Origin: Clostridiales bacterium
GTDB lineage: Bacteria; Bacillota; Clostridia; HGM11327
Direction of reading: 5' to 3'
DNA: 34,012 nt
NCBI GenBank assembly: GCA_015056385.1
Contig: SVGI01000013.1
Location: 1 to 34,012, forward strand
A model generated the notes under the pieces. It was not told the DNA's origin. It worked only from the letters and a program-made list of their open reading frames with translations, and searched no databases. Both the position numbers and the translations under genes were made by a program. Positions 1-6,917 of the stretch are shown piece after piece (the stretch's first letter is position 1; each line of letters opens with the position of its first letter).

Positions 1-64
1 CGAGGATGCAGACATGATTCTTGCTGTTGTACCGTATGCTGTAAGAATAATGTCTGCATCCTCG
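1..64. repeat. Perfect 15-bp inverted repeat at the window edge
   Basis: Bases 1-15 (CGAGGATGCAGACAT) are the exact reverse complement of bases 50-64, with a 34-nt spacer. Both arms lie inside the vorB reading frame. See the matching finding: it may be a fold-back assembly or amplification artefact, or a real hairpin. Confidence 0.85.
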
Positions 65-795
65 CAGTTATATTCCTCAACCTTAACCTCGTTCTTTTCG
101 ATTTCTGCATACTTTTCATAAAGATGCAAAACATGATCTTCAAGATCCTGAGGTGAAATATAAAGGGAATTTATGATATTGGGCTTTCTTCCGCCTTCAC
201 AGCCTGTGGTTGCCCAATCCTTCTCCTTAAGCTTTCTGGGAGCTGTACGTCCAAATTCAACAGGCTCCATCATCTGGCCTATCATACCGTCGCCAAGAAG
301 CATAACAGGAGTTCTGTACTGATCTGCAATATCAAAGCCTTCCTGCATAAGGTCTGCAACCTCCTGGAGAGATGCAGGAGCAAGAACTACAAGGTGGAAA
401 TCACCATGTCCGCCGCCCTTTACAGCCTGAAAATAGTCTGACTGTGCAGGCTGGATACCGCCAAGACCGGGGCCACCTCTTACAATATTAACGATAACGC
501 AAGGCAATTCTGCTCCGGCTATGTAAGAAATACCCTCCTGCTTGAGGCTTATTCCGGGGCTTGATGAGCCTGTCATAACACGTGCACCTGCACCTGCAGC
601 ACCGTATACCATATTGATTGCGGAAACTTCACTTTCAGCCTGAAGGAAAACTCCTCCTACCTCGGGAAGCCTTTTTGACATATATTCGGGAAGCTCACTC
701 TGGGGAGTTATAGGATATCCGAAGAAATATTTACATCCTGCAGCGATAGCTGCCTCACCAATGGCTTCATTTCCTTTCATCAACACTTTTGCCAT
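1..795 (-). CDS. vorB: 2-oxoacid:ferredoxin oxidoreductase alpha subunit, VorB-like (3' end cut by window edge)
   Basis: This ORF is missing from the track because its stop lies beyond base 1; I translated it from ATG at 795 (MAKVLMKGNEAIGEAA). It keeps one open frame of 265 codons. Recognisable blocks of the VorB/KorA/PorA alpha family are GYPITPQSE, the long segment around VYGAAGAGARVMTGSSSPG, and VRGGPGLGGIQPAQSDY. Known role: with a beta (TPP) subunit, a gamma subunit and a ferredoxin subunit it oxidises branched-chain or related 2-oxoacids to acyl-CoA and reduces ferredoxin in the cytoplasm of anaerobes. It lies 35 nt after the small ferredoxin gene, so they are very probably one operon; the beta and gamma genes would be expected beyond the left edge. 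VorB is the best fit by overall sequence feel, but KorA or PorA cannot be excluded. The last residues (MSASS) sit in a suspicious inverted repeat. Confidence 0.9.
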   Translation of the reverse strand, partial: MAKVLMKGNEAIGEAAIAAGCKYFFGYPITPQSELPEYMSKRLPEVGGVFLQAESEVSAINMVYGAAGAGARVMTGSSSPGISLKQEGISYIAGAELPCVIVNIVRGGPGLGGIQPAQSDYFQAVKGGGHGDFHLVVLAPASLQEVADLMQEGFDIADQYRTPVMLLGDGMIGQMMEPVEFGRTAPRKLKEKDWATTGCEGGRKPNIINSLYISPQDLEDHVLHLYEKYAEIEKNEVKVEEYNCEDADIILTAYGTTARIMSASS

Positions 796-830
796 AATAC
801 TATTACCTTTCTCTATCTGCTCAATTCATG

Positions 831-1037
831 TTATTTTTCAACAACGATAGCTACGTCGGGGCACATTCTTGCACACGCAGCACATCCGATACACGCACTC
901 TCATCTATAAGAACTGCAGGGAAATAACTCTTGGAGTTTATCTCTGTTTTAGAGAGCTCAATAATTTTCTTGGGACACGCATAGGTACACAAGCCACAGC
1001 CCTTGCACCTTTCCTTGTCAATAATAATTCTTGCCAT
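831..1037 (-). CDS. 2x[4Fe-4S] ferredoxin, delta-type subunit of 2-oxoacid:ferredoxin oxidoreductase
   Basis: The 68-residue protein carries two classic clusters, CKGCGLCTYACP (Cys 11, 14, 17, 21) and CIGCAACARMCP (Cys 49, 52, 55, 59), each able to hold one [4Fe-4S] centre. Such small bacterial-type ferredoxins are the electron-transfer (delta, VorD/KorD) subunit of 2-oxoacid:ferredoxin oxidoreductases. Its place directly before vorB on the same strand supports that job. A GGAGA-like ribosome site (aaaaaGGAGAatata) precedes the ATG. Length and the absence of extra domains are normal for the family. The substrate of the complex cannot be told from this subunit. Confidence 0.9.
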   Translation of the reverse strand: MARIIIDKERCKGCGLCTYACPKKIIELSKTEINSKSYFPAVLIDESACIGCAACARMCPDVAIVVEK

Positions 1038-1065
1038 ATATATTCTCCTTTTTAAGTAACCCTGA

Positions 1066-1719
1066 TTAAAAGGGTAACTTCATAAATCTTTCGATATATT
1101 TAATTTCAATATCACAACGACCGCCTATATCCACACCCTTTTGTACGGCAATATATTTGATCGGAATATTCATATCTTTGGAAGCCGCATTTAAGATATC
1201 ATAACCGTTCCACACGATATCCGCAGTTGTTTCATCTGCAAGGTTTGTATTGGAAATATAACCTGTAACCTCAAGACCGCTTGAGCGGCTGATATCCCGT
1301 GTGTATTTAATTATTTTTTCCTTGGTATCGGTAAACGGACGCATTGTGTTTACAACGACGTACATTTCATATCCTACACGCTTTATGATTTCCTTGTATA
1401 CGCCAAGCACCCTTGCACCGGCAGGGTCCCCGCCTACGTCAATTATAGAATGCTCACCGTTATCAATAAACAGCGAATTCATTTCTGCAGGCAACGTTGG
1501 AAGGTCAACAGATGAAACAGCATACTTAGGAGCAACAAGGCGTATCCCCTCACTGTCAAGCATATCCTTTGCCTCCGCCGTACGAAAAAACGGATTTACA
1601 ACGTCTGCATCGGCAATTACAACGGGGATACCGTTTCTTTTTACCGCCAATGCAGAATTAAGTGCTAATTCTGTTTTTCCGCTTCCGTAGTGGCCCGTAA
1701 ATATCTCAACTATTTTCAT
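1066..1719 (-). CDS. MinD/CobQ-like P-loop ATPase of the vor operon
   Basis: The 217-residue protein begins with a deviant Walker A, GHYGSGKTE (residues 9-17), followed by VVIADADVVNPFFRT (switch-like segment) and SIIDVGGDPAG (Walker B/switch II region). These are features of the SIMIBI (MinD/ParA/CobQ) nucleotide-binding class. It starts one base after the yigZ stop, with GGAGAATGAA as ribosome site, and leads into the ferredoxin and vorB genes 28 nt on. Proteins of this type are often found in front of vor/kor gene sets in Clostridia; a role in assembling or maturing the oxidoreductase is a guess from context. No partner-specific motif is visible. Confidence 0.75.
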   Translation of the reverse strand: MKIVEIFTGHYGSGKTELALNSALAVKRNGIPVVIADADVVNPFFRTAEAKDMLDSEGIRLVAPKYAVSSVDLPTLPAEMNSLFIDNGEHSIIDVGGDPAGARVLGVYKEIIKRVGYEMYVVVNTMRPFTDTKEKIIKYTRDISRSSGLEVTGYISNTNLADETTADIVWNGYDILNAASKDMNIPIKYIAVQKGVDIGGRCDIEIKYIERFMKLPF

Positions 1720-1720
1720 T

Positions 1721-2347
1721 TCATTCTCCGATATCTATATATGCAACACCAAGATACTCACCCTCAAGATCGTCATATATTCTTTCCTTAAGATAAGGAT
1801 ACATAACATCCCACTCACCTGCGAATGAGGCTGTTATACTCACGTTATCCCCGTACTCGCGGTTGGTGATTGTAGCACTCTTCTCCAGAAGAAGACGCTC
1901 AAGCAGCTGACGGTTCTGATAGCTTGTATGAAAGACGCCACAGCTGCCTATACAGTATTCCTTTTCACCGCACGCCTCTATAAGCTGAGCCGTGCATGCC
2001 GAATACGCCCTTACAAGACCACCCGCGCCAAGCTTGATACCGCCAAAATATCTGGTAATAACAACAAGTATATTCGTAAGCCCCCTTTTTTCAAGAACAT
2101 TACATATCGGAGCTCCCGCTGTGCCTGACGGTTCACCGTCATCACTGAACATTCTTACTCCACCATTAATACCTGTTATATACGCCCAACAATTATGCGT
2201 TGCATCACTATACGCGTTTTTTATTTCTGCAAGCCTTTCCTTAGCCTCGTCAGGGGTGGAAACAATCCTTGCAGTACCTATAAATACAGACTTTTTTTCT
2301 GTGAAGCTTACGGTTGTTTCCATATTCACAGTTTTGAATCCATTCAT
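1721..2347 (-). CDS. YigZ/IMPACT family protein
   Basis: The 208-residue product has the UPF0029/IMPACT signature ITRYFGGIKLGAGGLVRAYS (about residues 98-116), preceded by DDGEPSGTAGAPI (69-81), both hallmarks of the YigZ family; the C-terminal part fits the usual DUF1949 domain. The family is small, cytosolic and thought to act on nucleic acids or ribosomes, but its biochemical role in bacteria is poorly defined. The start at 2347 has AAGGTG seven bases upstream. It is the first gene behind a consensus promoter at 2383-2411 and is followed after one base by the ATPase gene, so it heads the vor transcript although no functional link is obvious. Confidence 0.88.
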   Translation of the reverse strand: MNGFKTVNMETTVSFTEKKSVFIGTARIVSTPDEAKERLAEIKNAYSDATHNCWAYITGINGGVRMFSDDGEPSGTAGAPICNVLEKRGLTNILVVITRYFGGIKLGAGGLVRAYSACTAQLIEACGEKEYCIGSCGVFHTSYQNRQLLERLLLEKSATITNREYGDNVSITASFAGEWDVMYPYLKERIYDDLEGEYLGVAYIDIGE

Positions 2348-2382
2348 TTAAAGCACCTTCACGCATATAATTACATTATATT

Positions 2383-2411
2383 ATTATATATCCTCCGACC
2401 CAATATGTCAA
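2383..2411 (-). promoter_or_regulatory. Consensus sigma-70 promoter for the yigZ-vor operon
   Basis: On the minus strand TTGACA (2406-2411) is followed after 17 nt by TATAAT (2383-2388), a perfect match to the housekeeping consensus, 36 nt upstream of the yigZ start. Confidence 0.85.
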
Positions 2412-2423
2412 TTATAACAAAGA

Positions 2424-2453
2424 AAAAGCTGTACCGCTACCGATACAGCTTTT
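2424..2453 (-). terminator. Intrinsic terminator after pyrR
   Basis: AAAAGCTGTA (2424-2433) pairs with TACAGCTTTT (2444-2453). Read on the minus strand, the hairpin ends in a T-rich run (TTTTTCTTTG) 20 nt after the pyrR stop. It separates pyrR from the yigZ promoter. Confidence 0.8.
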
Positions 2454-2473
2454 AACACTTTTATAGTCAGACG

Positions 2474-3013
2474 TTAAAGTGATTCATAAAGAAGAACCGA
2501 CGTTTCGTTATCAAACTCAGGCACACAAACGGCAACCGTTTCTCTTCTCGACGTAGGAATTGTCTTTCCGCAGTAATCGGGAGAAATCGGCAGCTCGTGA
2601 TGCCCCCTGTCTATAAGAACTGCAAGCTGAATCTTTTTAGGACGACCCATAGAAAAAACCGCCTCCACTGCAGTACGTGCTGTTCTTGCCGTAAACAGTA
2701 CGTCATCAACAATGATTACAGTTTTTCCTGTTACGTTAATATTTTTTTCAGGACGGTAAACAGGAGAAACCTCGTTAGGTGAAAGATCATCATAATAAAA
2801 GCTGATATCAAGAGCAACAAAAGGAACGCGTATTCCCTCTATTTTTTCTATATTATCACATATCATTTTTGCAAGGACTGCACCTCTACGCTTTATTCCA
2901 ACTATCACCAAGCCTGATACGCCCTTATTTTTTTCCGTGATCTCGTGAGATATTCTCATCACAGCACGCTTTACAGCAGTTTCATCCATTATTTTAGCTT
3001 TTAATCCAGGCAT
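2474..3013 (-). CDS. pyrR: PyrR: pyrimidine operon RNA-binding attenuator / uracil phosphoribosyltransferase
   Basis: The 179-residue protein has the type I phosphoribosyltransferase PRPP loop VIIVDDVLFTARTART (about 99-114) and the PyrR-typical stretches VGIKRRGAVLA (38-48) and LIDRGHHELPI. PyrR binds pyrimidine-gene leader RNA in response to UMP and has some uracil phosphoribosyltransferase activity. Usual length is about 175-185, so it is complete. The PRPP loop has Ala where many homologues have Gly (TAR instead of TGR). The start is ATG at 3013 with a GAGGAG site. It is monocistronic here: no other pyrimidine gene is adjacent and a terminator follows. No purine-rich PyrR-binding loop was recognised in its own leader. 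Confidence 0.93.
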   Translation of the reverse strand: MPGLKAKIMDETAVKRAVMRISHEITEKNKGVSGLVIVGIKRRGAVLAKMICDNIEKIEGIRVPFVALDISFYYDDLSPNEVSPVYRPEKNINVTGKTVIIVDDVLFTARTARTAVEAVFSMGRPKKIQLAVLIDRGHHELPISPDYCGKTIPTSRRETVAVCVPEFDNETSVLLYESL

Positions 3014-3125
3014 ATTAATCTCCTCTTTCCGTTATCACGGAAAAGATATCCGTTAAATCAGTATGTGTTTTTTTGATAAAAAATCAACTTGCTATTATAG
3101 TATCATAAAAAACAGTTTTTGTAAA
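3014..3125 (-). promoter_or_regulatory. pyrR leader with a TATAAT box and a hairpin abutting the ribosome site
   Basis: On the minus strand a TATAAT (3094-3099) lies about 80 nt before pyrR; the only -35-like element is TTTACA (3120-3125) at a poor 20-nt spacing. Just before the GAGGAG ribosome site there is a 6-bp hairpin TTCCGT-gata-ACGGAA (3027-3042). The promoter is uncertain; the hairpin is seen directly. Confidence 0.45.
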
Positions 3126-3203
3126 GTTTTTATGCAAAAAAAGTGGATTTTACCACTTTTTGCCATATTTTCACTCTGAATTTAACGATTTTTGTATACA
3201 AAA

Positions 3204-3227
3204 AAGCATACCGAATGCGGTATGCTT
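3204..3227 (-). terminator. Intrinsic terminator after the small membrane protein gene
   Basis: AAGCATACC (3204-3212) pairs with GGTATGCTT (3219-3227). On the minus strand it is followed by a run of T (TTTTTTG), 20 nt after the stop at 3248. Confidence 0.85.
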
Positions 3228-3247
3228 CAAGGTAAGCTTTTACATAA

Positions 3248-3433
3248 TCAGCCGTTAGCAGCTATATACGAAACAAAATTGAGAAGCATTATACCCATCA
3301 GTACAAAGCAAGCGCCTGAACCGATAAGCCATATCTTCTTTTCTGTCCTTTTTGAAACGTAAGCAAAAACAAACACACCCGCTATACTAAGCAGTGTAAC
3401 TACAATTCTGAATATAAATCCGCCAAAGCCCAT
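3248..3433 (-). CDS. Small two-helix membrane protein, unknown function
   Basis: The track starts this ORF at a TTG (3454); I prefer ATG at 3433, because GAGAGG sits seven bases upstream of that ATG. The 61-residue product has two hydrophobic segments (about residues 6-26 and 35-56) joined by a short basic loop (SKRTEKK), so it should be an integral membrane hairpin protein. I recognise no family. It is flanked by its own consensus promoter (3463-3491) and its own terminator (3204-3227), which argues that it is a real, separately transcribed gene rather than a spurious ORF. Confidence 0.7.
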   Translation of the reverse strand: MGFGGFIFRIVVTLLSIAGVFVFAYVSKRTEKKIWLIGSGACFVLMGIMLLNFVSYIAANG

Positions 3434-3462
3434 ATAAAACCTCTCAAATTTCAAACGATGGA

Positions 3463-3491
3463 ATTATATCAAAATACAGGCAAAATGTCAA
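3463..3491 (-). promoter_or_regulatory. Consensus sigma-70 promoter for the small membrane protein
   Basis: Minus-strand TTGACA (3486-3491), 17-nt spacer, TATAAT (3463-3468), 30 nt before ATG 3433. A 9-bp inverted repeat (AAACGATGG 3453-3461 / CCATCGTTT 3497-3505) flanks both boxes and could be an operator. Confidence 0.85.
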
Positions 3492-3504
3492 TATCACCAT
3501 CGTT

Positions 3505-4125
3505 TCAACCCATATACCTCAACAAACAAATTCCTTTTTCGTTGTTTTTGGAAATTTCTATCGTGTTGGTATCAAGCTGCTTTACACAATTATTGGATAT
3601 GAAGGAGCTAATGTGCGCTATTTTATCATAGCCGAATTCGTCTGTTCTGAAGTGCATTGGAATAACTGTTTTGGGATTTGTACGTTTTACTATCTCCATA
3701 GCCTCATGCTCGTCTATGGTAAAAAATCCGCCTACAGGTATAAGCATACAGTCCAAGCCCTTAAGGTTTTCCAAAACATCTGCCCCGGGCACGCACCCCA
3801 AATCGCCTAAATGGGCAATTTTTATATCCTTATACTTGAATACATTGATTTTGTTTTTCCCTCTCTTTGCCCCGTTATGATGATCGTGATCGGTTTCATA
3901 AGAGATTATCTCAAAGGGGTTTCTGAAGGCACTTTTCATAATTTTTACCACTTCTGTGCCGTTGTGATCCGAATGGGCGTGAGAACAAACGACCTCGTTT
4001 GCCGCTACACATAATGGCAAATATCCGGGAACAACATTTTCATAAGGGTCAACAGCAACACTGTAATTCTCCGCTTCGATTATAAAGCAGGAATGCCCCT
4101 TCCATACTATACTCACCGCATCCAT
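3505..4125 (-). CDS. UlaG/YtkL-like metallo-beta-lactamase-fold hydrolase
   Basis: The 206-residue protein has the metal-binding motif HAHSDHNG (about 49-56), preceded by the typical N-terminal IVWKGHSCFIIE, and later HLGDLG, PVGGFFTID and MHFRTDE, which together supply the His/Asp ligands of the UlaG-type MBL superfamily (L-ascorbate-6-phosphate lactonase relatives, UPF0173). The fold normally binds two divalent metals and hydrolyses esters or phosphoesters; the substrate is unknown. The track start at 4131 leaves only two bases after GGAGG, so I chose the second ATG at 4125 (spacing eight). No terminator is seen between it and the next gene on the same strand. Confidence 0.82.
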   Translation of the reverse strand: MDAVSIVWKGHSCFIIEAENYSVAVDPYENVVPGYLPLCVAANEVVCSHAHSDHNGTEVVKIMKSAFRNPFEIISYETDHDHHNGAKRGKNKINVFKYKDIKIAHLGDLGCVPGADVLENLKGLDCMLIPVGGFFTIDEHEAMEIVKRTNPKTVIPMHFRTDEFGYDKIAHISSFISNNCVKQLDTNTIEISKNNEKGICLLRYMG

Positions 4126-4240
4126 AAGCATATCCTCCGTATTAACGTCAATAGATATATATTACCATTTTAATCAAGCAAAGTAAATAAGCTTTGAAAG
4201 CGGGATTATTGAAAGTTTTTAATATTTACACCCCATTTGT

Positions 4241-4270
4241 TTGACATTGCTTTTATATATATGATATAAT
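4241..4270 (+). promoter_or_regulatory. Sigma-70 promoter for metY-MFS operon
   Basis: TTGACA (4241-4246), 18-nt spacer, TATAAT (4265-4270), 25 nt before the start codon. The leader is too short for an S-box or other known methionine riboswitch. Confidence 0.85.
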
Positions 4271-4295
4271 TAGATAATTGAGTTAGGAGGATAAT

Positions 4296-5579
4296 ATGTC
4301 TGATAAAAAAATTGCCACTAAATGTTTGACCGAAGGATACTACCCAAAAAACGGTGAACCCAGGTCCTTACCTATATATCAAAGTACAACATTCAAATAT
4401 GATTCATGTGCCGAAATGGGAAAATTATTCGACCTTGAGGCTTCAGGCTATTTCTATTCACGTCTGCAGAACCCAACAACAGATTCCGTCGCCGCAAAGA
4501 TAGCCGCTCTTGAAGGCGGAAGCGCCGCAATGCTTACATCATCAGGGCAAGCCGCTACATTTTTTTCACTGTTTAACATTTGCTCAGCAGGAGATCACAT
4601 TGTAAGCTCAAGTGAAATATACGGCGGAAGCTATAATCTCATAGCCGTAACAATGAAGCGTATGGGTATCGATTGTACCTTCGTATCCCCTGATTGTACC
4701 GACGAAGAATTTGAAGCTGCTTTCAGGCCCAATACAAAGGCTGTTTTCGGTGAAACAATATCCAACCCTGCTCTTACAGTGCTGGATATAGAGCGCTTTG
4801 CCGATTTTGCGCACAAGCACGGATGCCCACTTATTATTGATAACACCTTTGCTACACCTGTAAATTGCCGTCCAATCGAATGGGGTGCAGATATAGTTAC
4901 ACATGCTACAACCAAATATATGGACGGACATGCAAGTACAGTAGGCGGCGCAATAGTAGACAGCGGTAAGTTTGATTGGACAAAATACGGCGATAAATTT
5001 GCATGCCTTACAACCCCTGACGAAAGCTACCACGGTGTAGTATATACAGAAAGATTTGGTATTGAGGGTGCATACATAACGAAAGCAACCGTTCAGCTTA
5101 TGAGAGACCTCGGCTCTACACAGTCAGCAAACTCAGCATTCCTTATTAATCTTGGTCTTGAATCACTTGCCGTACGTATGGACAGGCATTGCAGTAACGC
5201 ACTTTCCGCTGCTGAATTCCTTAAAAACCATCCCAAAATCGAGTGGGTAAGATACCCCTCATTAAAGGGTGATGCTTACTACGAAAGAACGCAAAAATAT
5301 ATGCCCAACGGTTCCACAGGCGTTATAAGCTTCAGCGTCAAGGGTGGCAAGGATGCTGCAGAAAAATTCATGTCCGGCTTGAGATTAGGGCTTGTTGTAA
5401 CGCACGTTGCAGATGCAAGAACATGTGTTTTGCATCCCGCAACAACAACACACCGTCAACTTTCCTCTGCTGAGCTTGAAAAGGCAGGTATACCCGAGGG
5501 CTTGATACGTCTTTCCGTGGGTATTGAGGATATTTCTGATATAATCAGCGACATAGAAAACGCTTTGGAGCCTATTTAA
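4296..5579 (+). CDS. metY: O-acetylhomoserine sulfhydrylase-type PLP enzyme (Cys/Met metabolism family)
   Basis: The 427-residue protein is a fold-type I PLP enzyme: SGQAATFF (83-90), EIYGGSYNL (107-115), IDNTFATP (181-188), THATTKYMDGH (202-212) with PLP lysine K207, and the C-terminal VADARTCVLHPATTTHRQLS. Length near 430 and the long insert around 235-260 fit O-acetylhomoserine (thiol)-lyase MetY, which makes homocysteine from O-acetylhomoserine and sulfide. Cystathionine gamma-synthase or a gamma-lyase is possible, since members of this family are hard to separate without alignment. GGAGG precedes the ATG by five bases. The MFS transporter gene begins four bases after the stop. Confidence 0.85.
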   Translation: MSDKKIATKCLTEGYYPKNGEPRSLPIYQSTTFKYDSCAEMGKLFDLEASGYFYSRLQNPTTDSVAAKIAALEGGSAAMLTSSGQAATFFSLFNICSAGDHIVSSSEIYGGSYNLIAVTMKRMGIDCTFVSPDCTDEEFEAAFRPNTKAVFGETISNPALTVLDIERFADFAHKHGCPLIIDNTFATPVNCRPIEWGADIVTHATTKYMDGHASTVGGAIVDSGKFDWTKYGDKFACLTTPDESYHGVVYTERFGIEGAYITKATVQLMRDLGSTQSANSAFLINLGLESLAVRMDRHCSNALSAAEFLKNHPKIEWVRYPSLKGDAYYERTQKYMPNGSTGVISFSVKGGKDAAEKFMSGLRLGLVVTHVADARTCVLHPATTTHRQLSSAELEKAGIPEGLIRLSVGIEDISDIISDIENALEPI

Positions 5580-5582
5580 TTT

Positions 5583-6809
5583 ATGGATAATACTAAATTG
5601 TGGAATAAAAATTTTACCATAATAACACTTGGTACAATAGTTTCTATGCTGGGAAATGCGGTAAGCGCCTTTGCCATAGGTCTGCTTATTCTCGACTACA
5701 CCTCATCTACACTACTTTATGTTTTATTCCAGATTGCATACAATGCGCCTAAAATAATTATGCCCATGGTTATGGGACCGTTTTTGGATAGGTTTTCCAG
5801 AAGCAAAATGATCTATACCCTGGATTATCTTTCATGTATAATTTATTTAGGTATATTTTTAATCCTGCACTTTGAAATATTCAATTTCGTATTTTTTCTG
5901 TTTCTAGCTGTATTTATAGGCTCGATAGACAGTATATATACCGTCGCATACGATAGCTTGTATCCCCTTCTTGTTTCTCCTAATCATTACAGGAAGGCGT
6001 ATTCCATCTCAAGCATGCTTTACCCTATATCTGCTGTTATGATTCCTGTTGCCGCCGTGCTTTATCAACATATCGGGCTTGAGCCTTTATTTATATTTAA
6101 CTCCTTAACCTTTTTTGTCGCAGCAACAATGGAATTATTTATCAAGGCTGATGAATCACAGATTAAAGATAAAAAATCAATGACCTTAAGAGAGTTTTCA
6201 TACGATTTTAAGCAAGGAATAAATTATATATGGAATGAAAAAGGACTTCTTGTCATAACGTTATTTTTCTTCTTTTATACGCTTTTTTCATCAGGTAATG
6301 CATTGGTATTTCCTTACTTCAAGAGCAACGAAGCCCTCGGTGTTATATGGTATATCATCGTTGTAGGTTCCTCCGTAGTAGGGCGTCTTATTGGAGGGCT
6401 TGTTCATTATAAACTTAAATATCCACCCATGATAAAATACTTCATCGCAACAGCATTTTTTGTTCTTGTTGCGATATGCGACGGTACGTTCCTTTTCACG
6501 CCTATATGGTGTATGATTATTTTCAATTTCCTTTCGGGCCTGTTTAATTCATCGGTATATAATTTACGTATTTCAGCGACTCAAAGCTATGTACCAAATG
6601 AATTAAGAGGCAGATTTAACGGTACGTTCCAGATGATATGTGCCTTGTCCGGTATTATTGGTCAGCTTGCCGCAGGTGTTCTTTCTGAGTTCGTTTCAGA
6701 GCCTGCTATCATATTTATTTTTATGATATTTGCTTTGATATCCGTTGGCGCAATACTTATCCCCGGCAGAAAGCATGCTTCAAAAATTTATAATATAAGC
6801 AATTTATAA
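5583..6809 (+). CDS. Major facilitator superfamily transporter
   Basis: The 408-residue protein is strongly hydrophobic with about 12 predicted membrane segments (the first about residues 11-37) and a motif A-like loop between helices 2 and 3, GPFLDRFSRSK (65-75); a second such region, VGRLIGG, lies after the central cytoplasmic loop. The pattern resembles drug/macrolide-efflux-type MFS proteins, but no substrate can be assigned. It starts right after metY without a strong ribosome site, so translational coupling is likely; a link to sulfur amino-acid transport is possible from position only. A terminator follows. Confidence 0.82.
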   Translation: MDNTKLWNKNFTIITLGTIVSMLGNAVSAFAIGLLILDYTSSTLLYVLFQIAYNAPKIIMPMVMGPFLDRFSRSKMIYTLDYLSCIIYLGIFLILHFEIFNFVFFLFLAVFIGSIDSIYTVAYDSLYPLLVSPNHYRKAYSISSMLYPISAVMIPVAAVLYQHIGLEPLFIFNSLTFFVAATMELFIKADESQIKDKKSMTLREFSYDFKQGINYIWNEKGLLVITLFFFFYTLFSSGNALVFPYFKSNEALGVIWYIIVVGSSVVGRLIGGLVHYKLKYPPMIKYFIATAFFVLVAICDGTFLFTPIWCMIIFNFLSGLFNSSVYNLRISATQSYVPNELRGRFNGTFQMICALSGIIGQLAAGVLSEFVSEPAIIFIFMIFALISVGAILIPGRKHASKIYNISNL

Positions 6810-6819
6810 AATCCAAATT

Positions 6820-6847
6820 GGCTGTAGCAGTGAACTACAGCCTTTTT
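6820..6847 (+). terminator. Intrinsic terminator of the metY-MFS operon
   Basis: GGCTGTAG (6820-6827) and CTACAGCC (6835-6842) form an 8-bp stem with a 7-nt loop followed by TTTTT. Confidence 0.88.
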
Positions 6848-6850
6848 CTG

Positions 6851-6878
6851 TTGAATAAAAAATTTATTTATGTATAAT
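6851..6878 (+). promoter_or_regulatory. Probable promoter for the OYE-YcxB operon
   Basis: TTGAAT (6851-6856), 16-nt spacer, TATAAT (6873-6878). A second TATAAT at 6885-6890 has no clear -35. The gene starts at 6918. Confidence 0.55.
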
Positions 6879-6917
6879 AGATAATATAATACTGCAATAC
6901 AAAGGGGTAAATACGCT

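Noticed and set aside
3014-3247. Possible PyrR-binding attenuator in the pyrR leader
   Set aside because: No purine-rich PyrR loop and no terminator/antiterminator pair were found between the promoter region and pyrR.
4126-4295. Possible S-box or other riboswitch before metY
   Set aside because: The promoter -10 box ends at 4270 and the gene starts at 4296, leaving no room for a riboswitch; no conserved motif is seen.
4608-5033. 141-residue antisense ORF in metY
   Set aside because: Fully contained in a clear PLP-enzyme gene; no ribosome site or recognisable protein.
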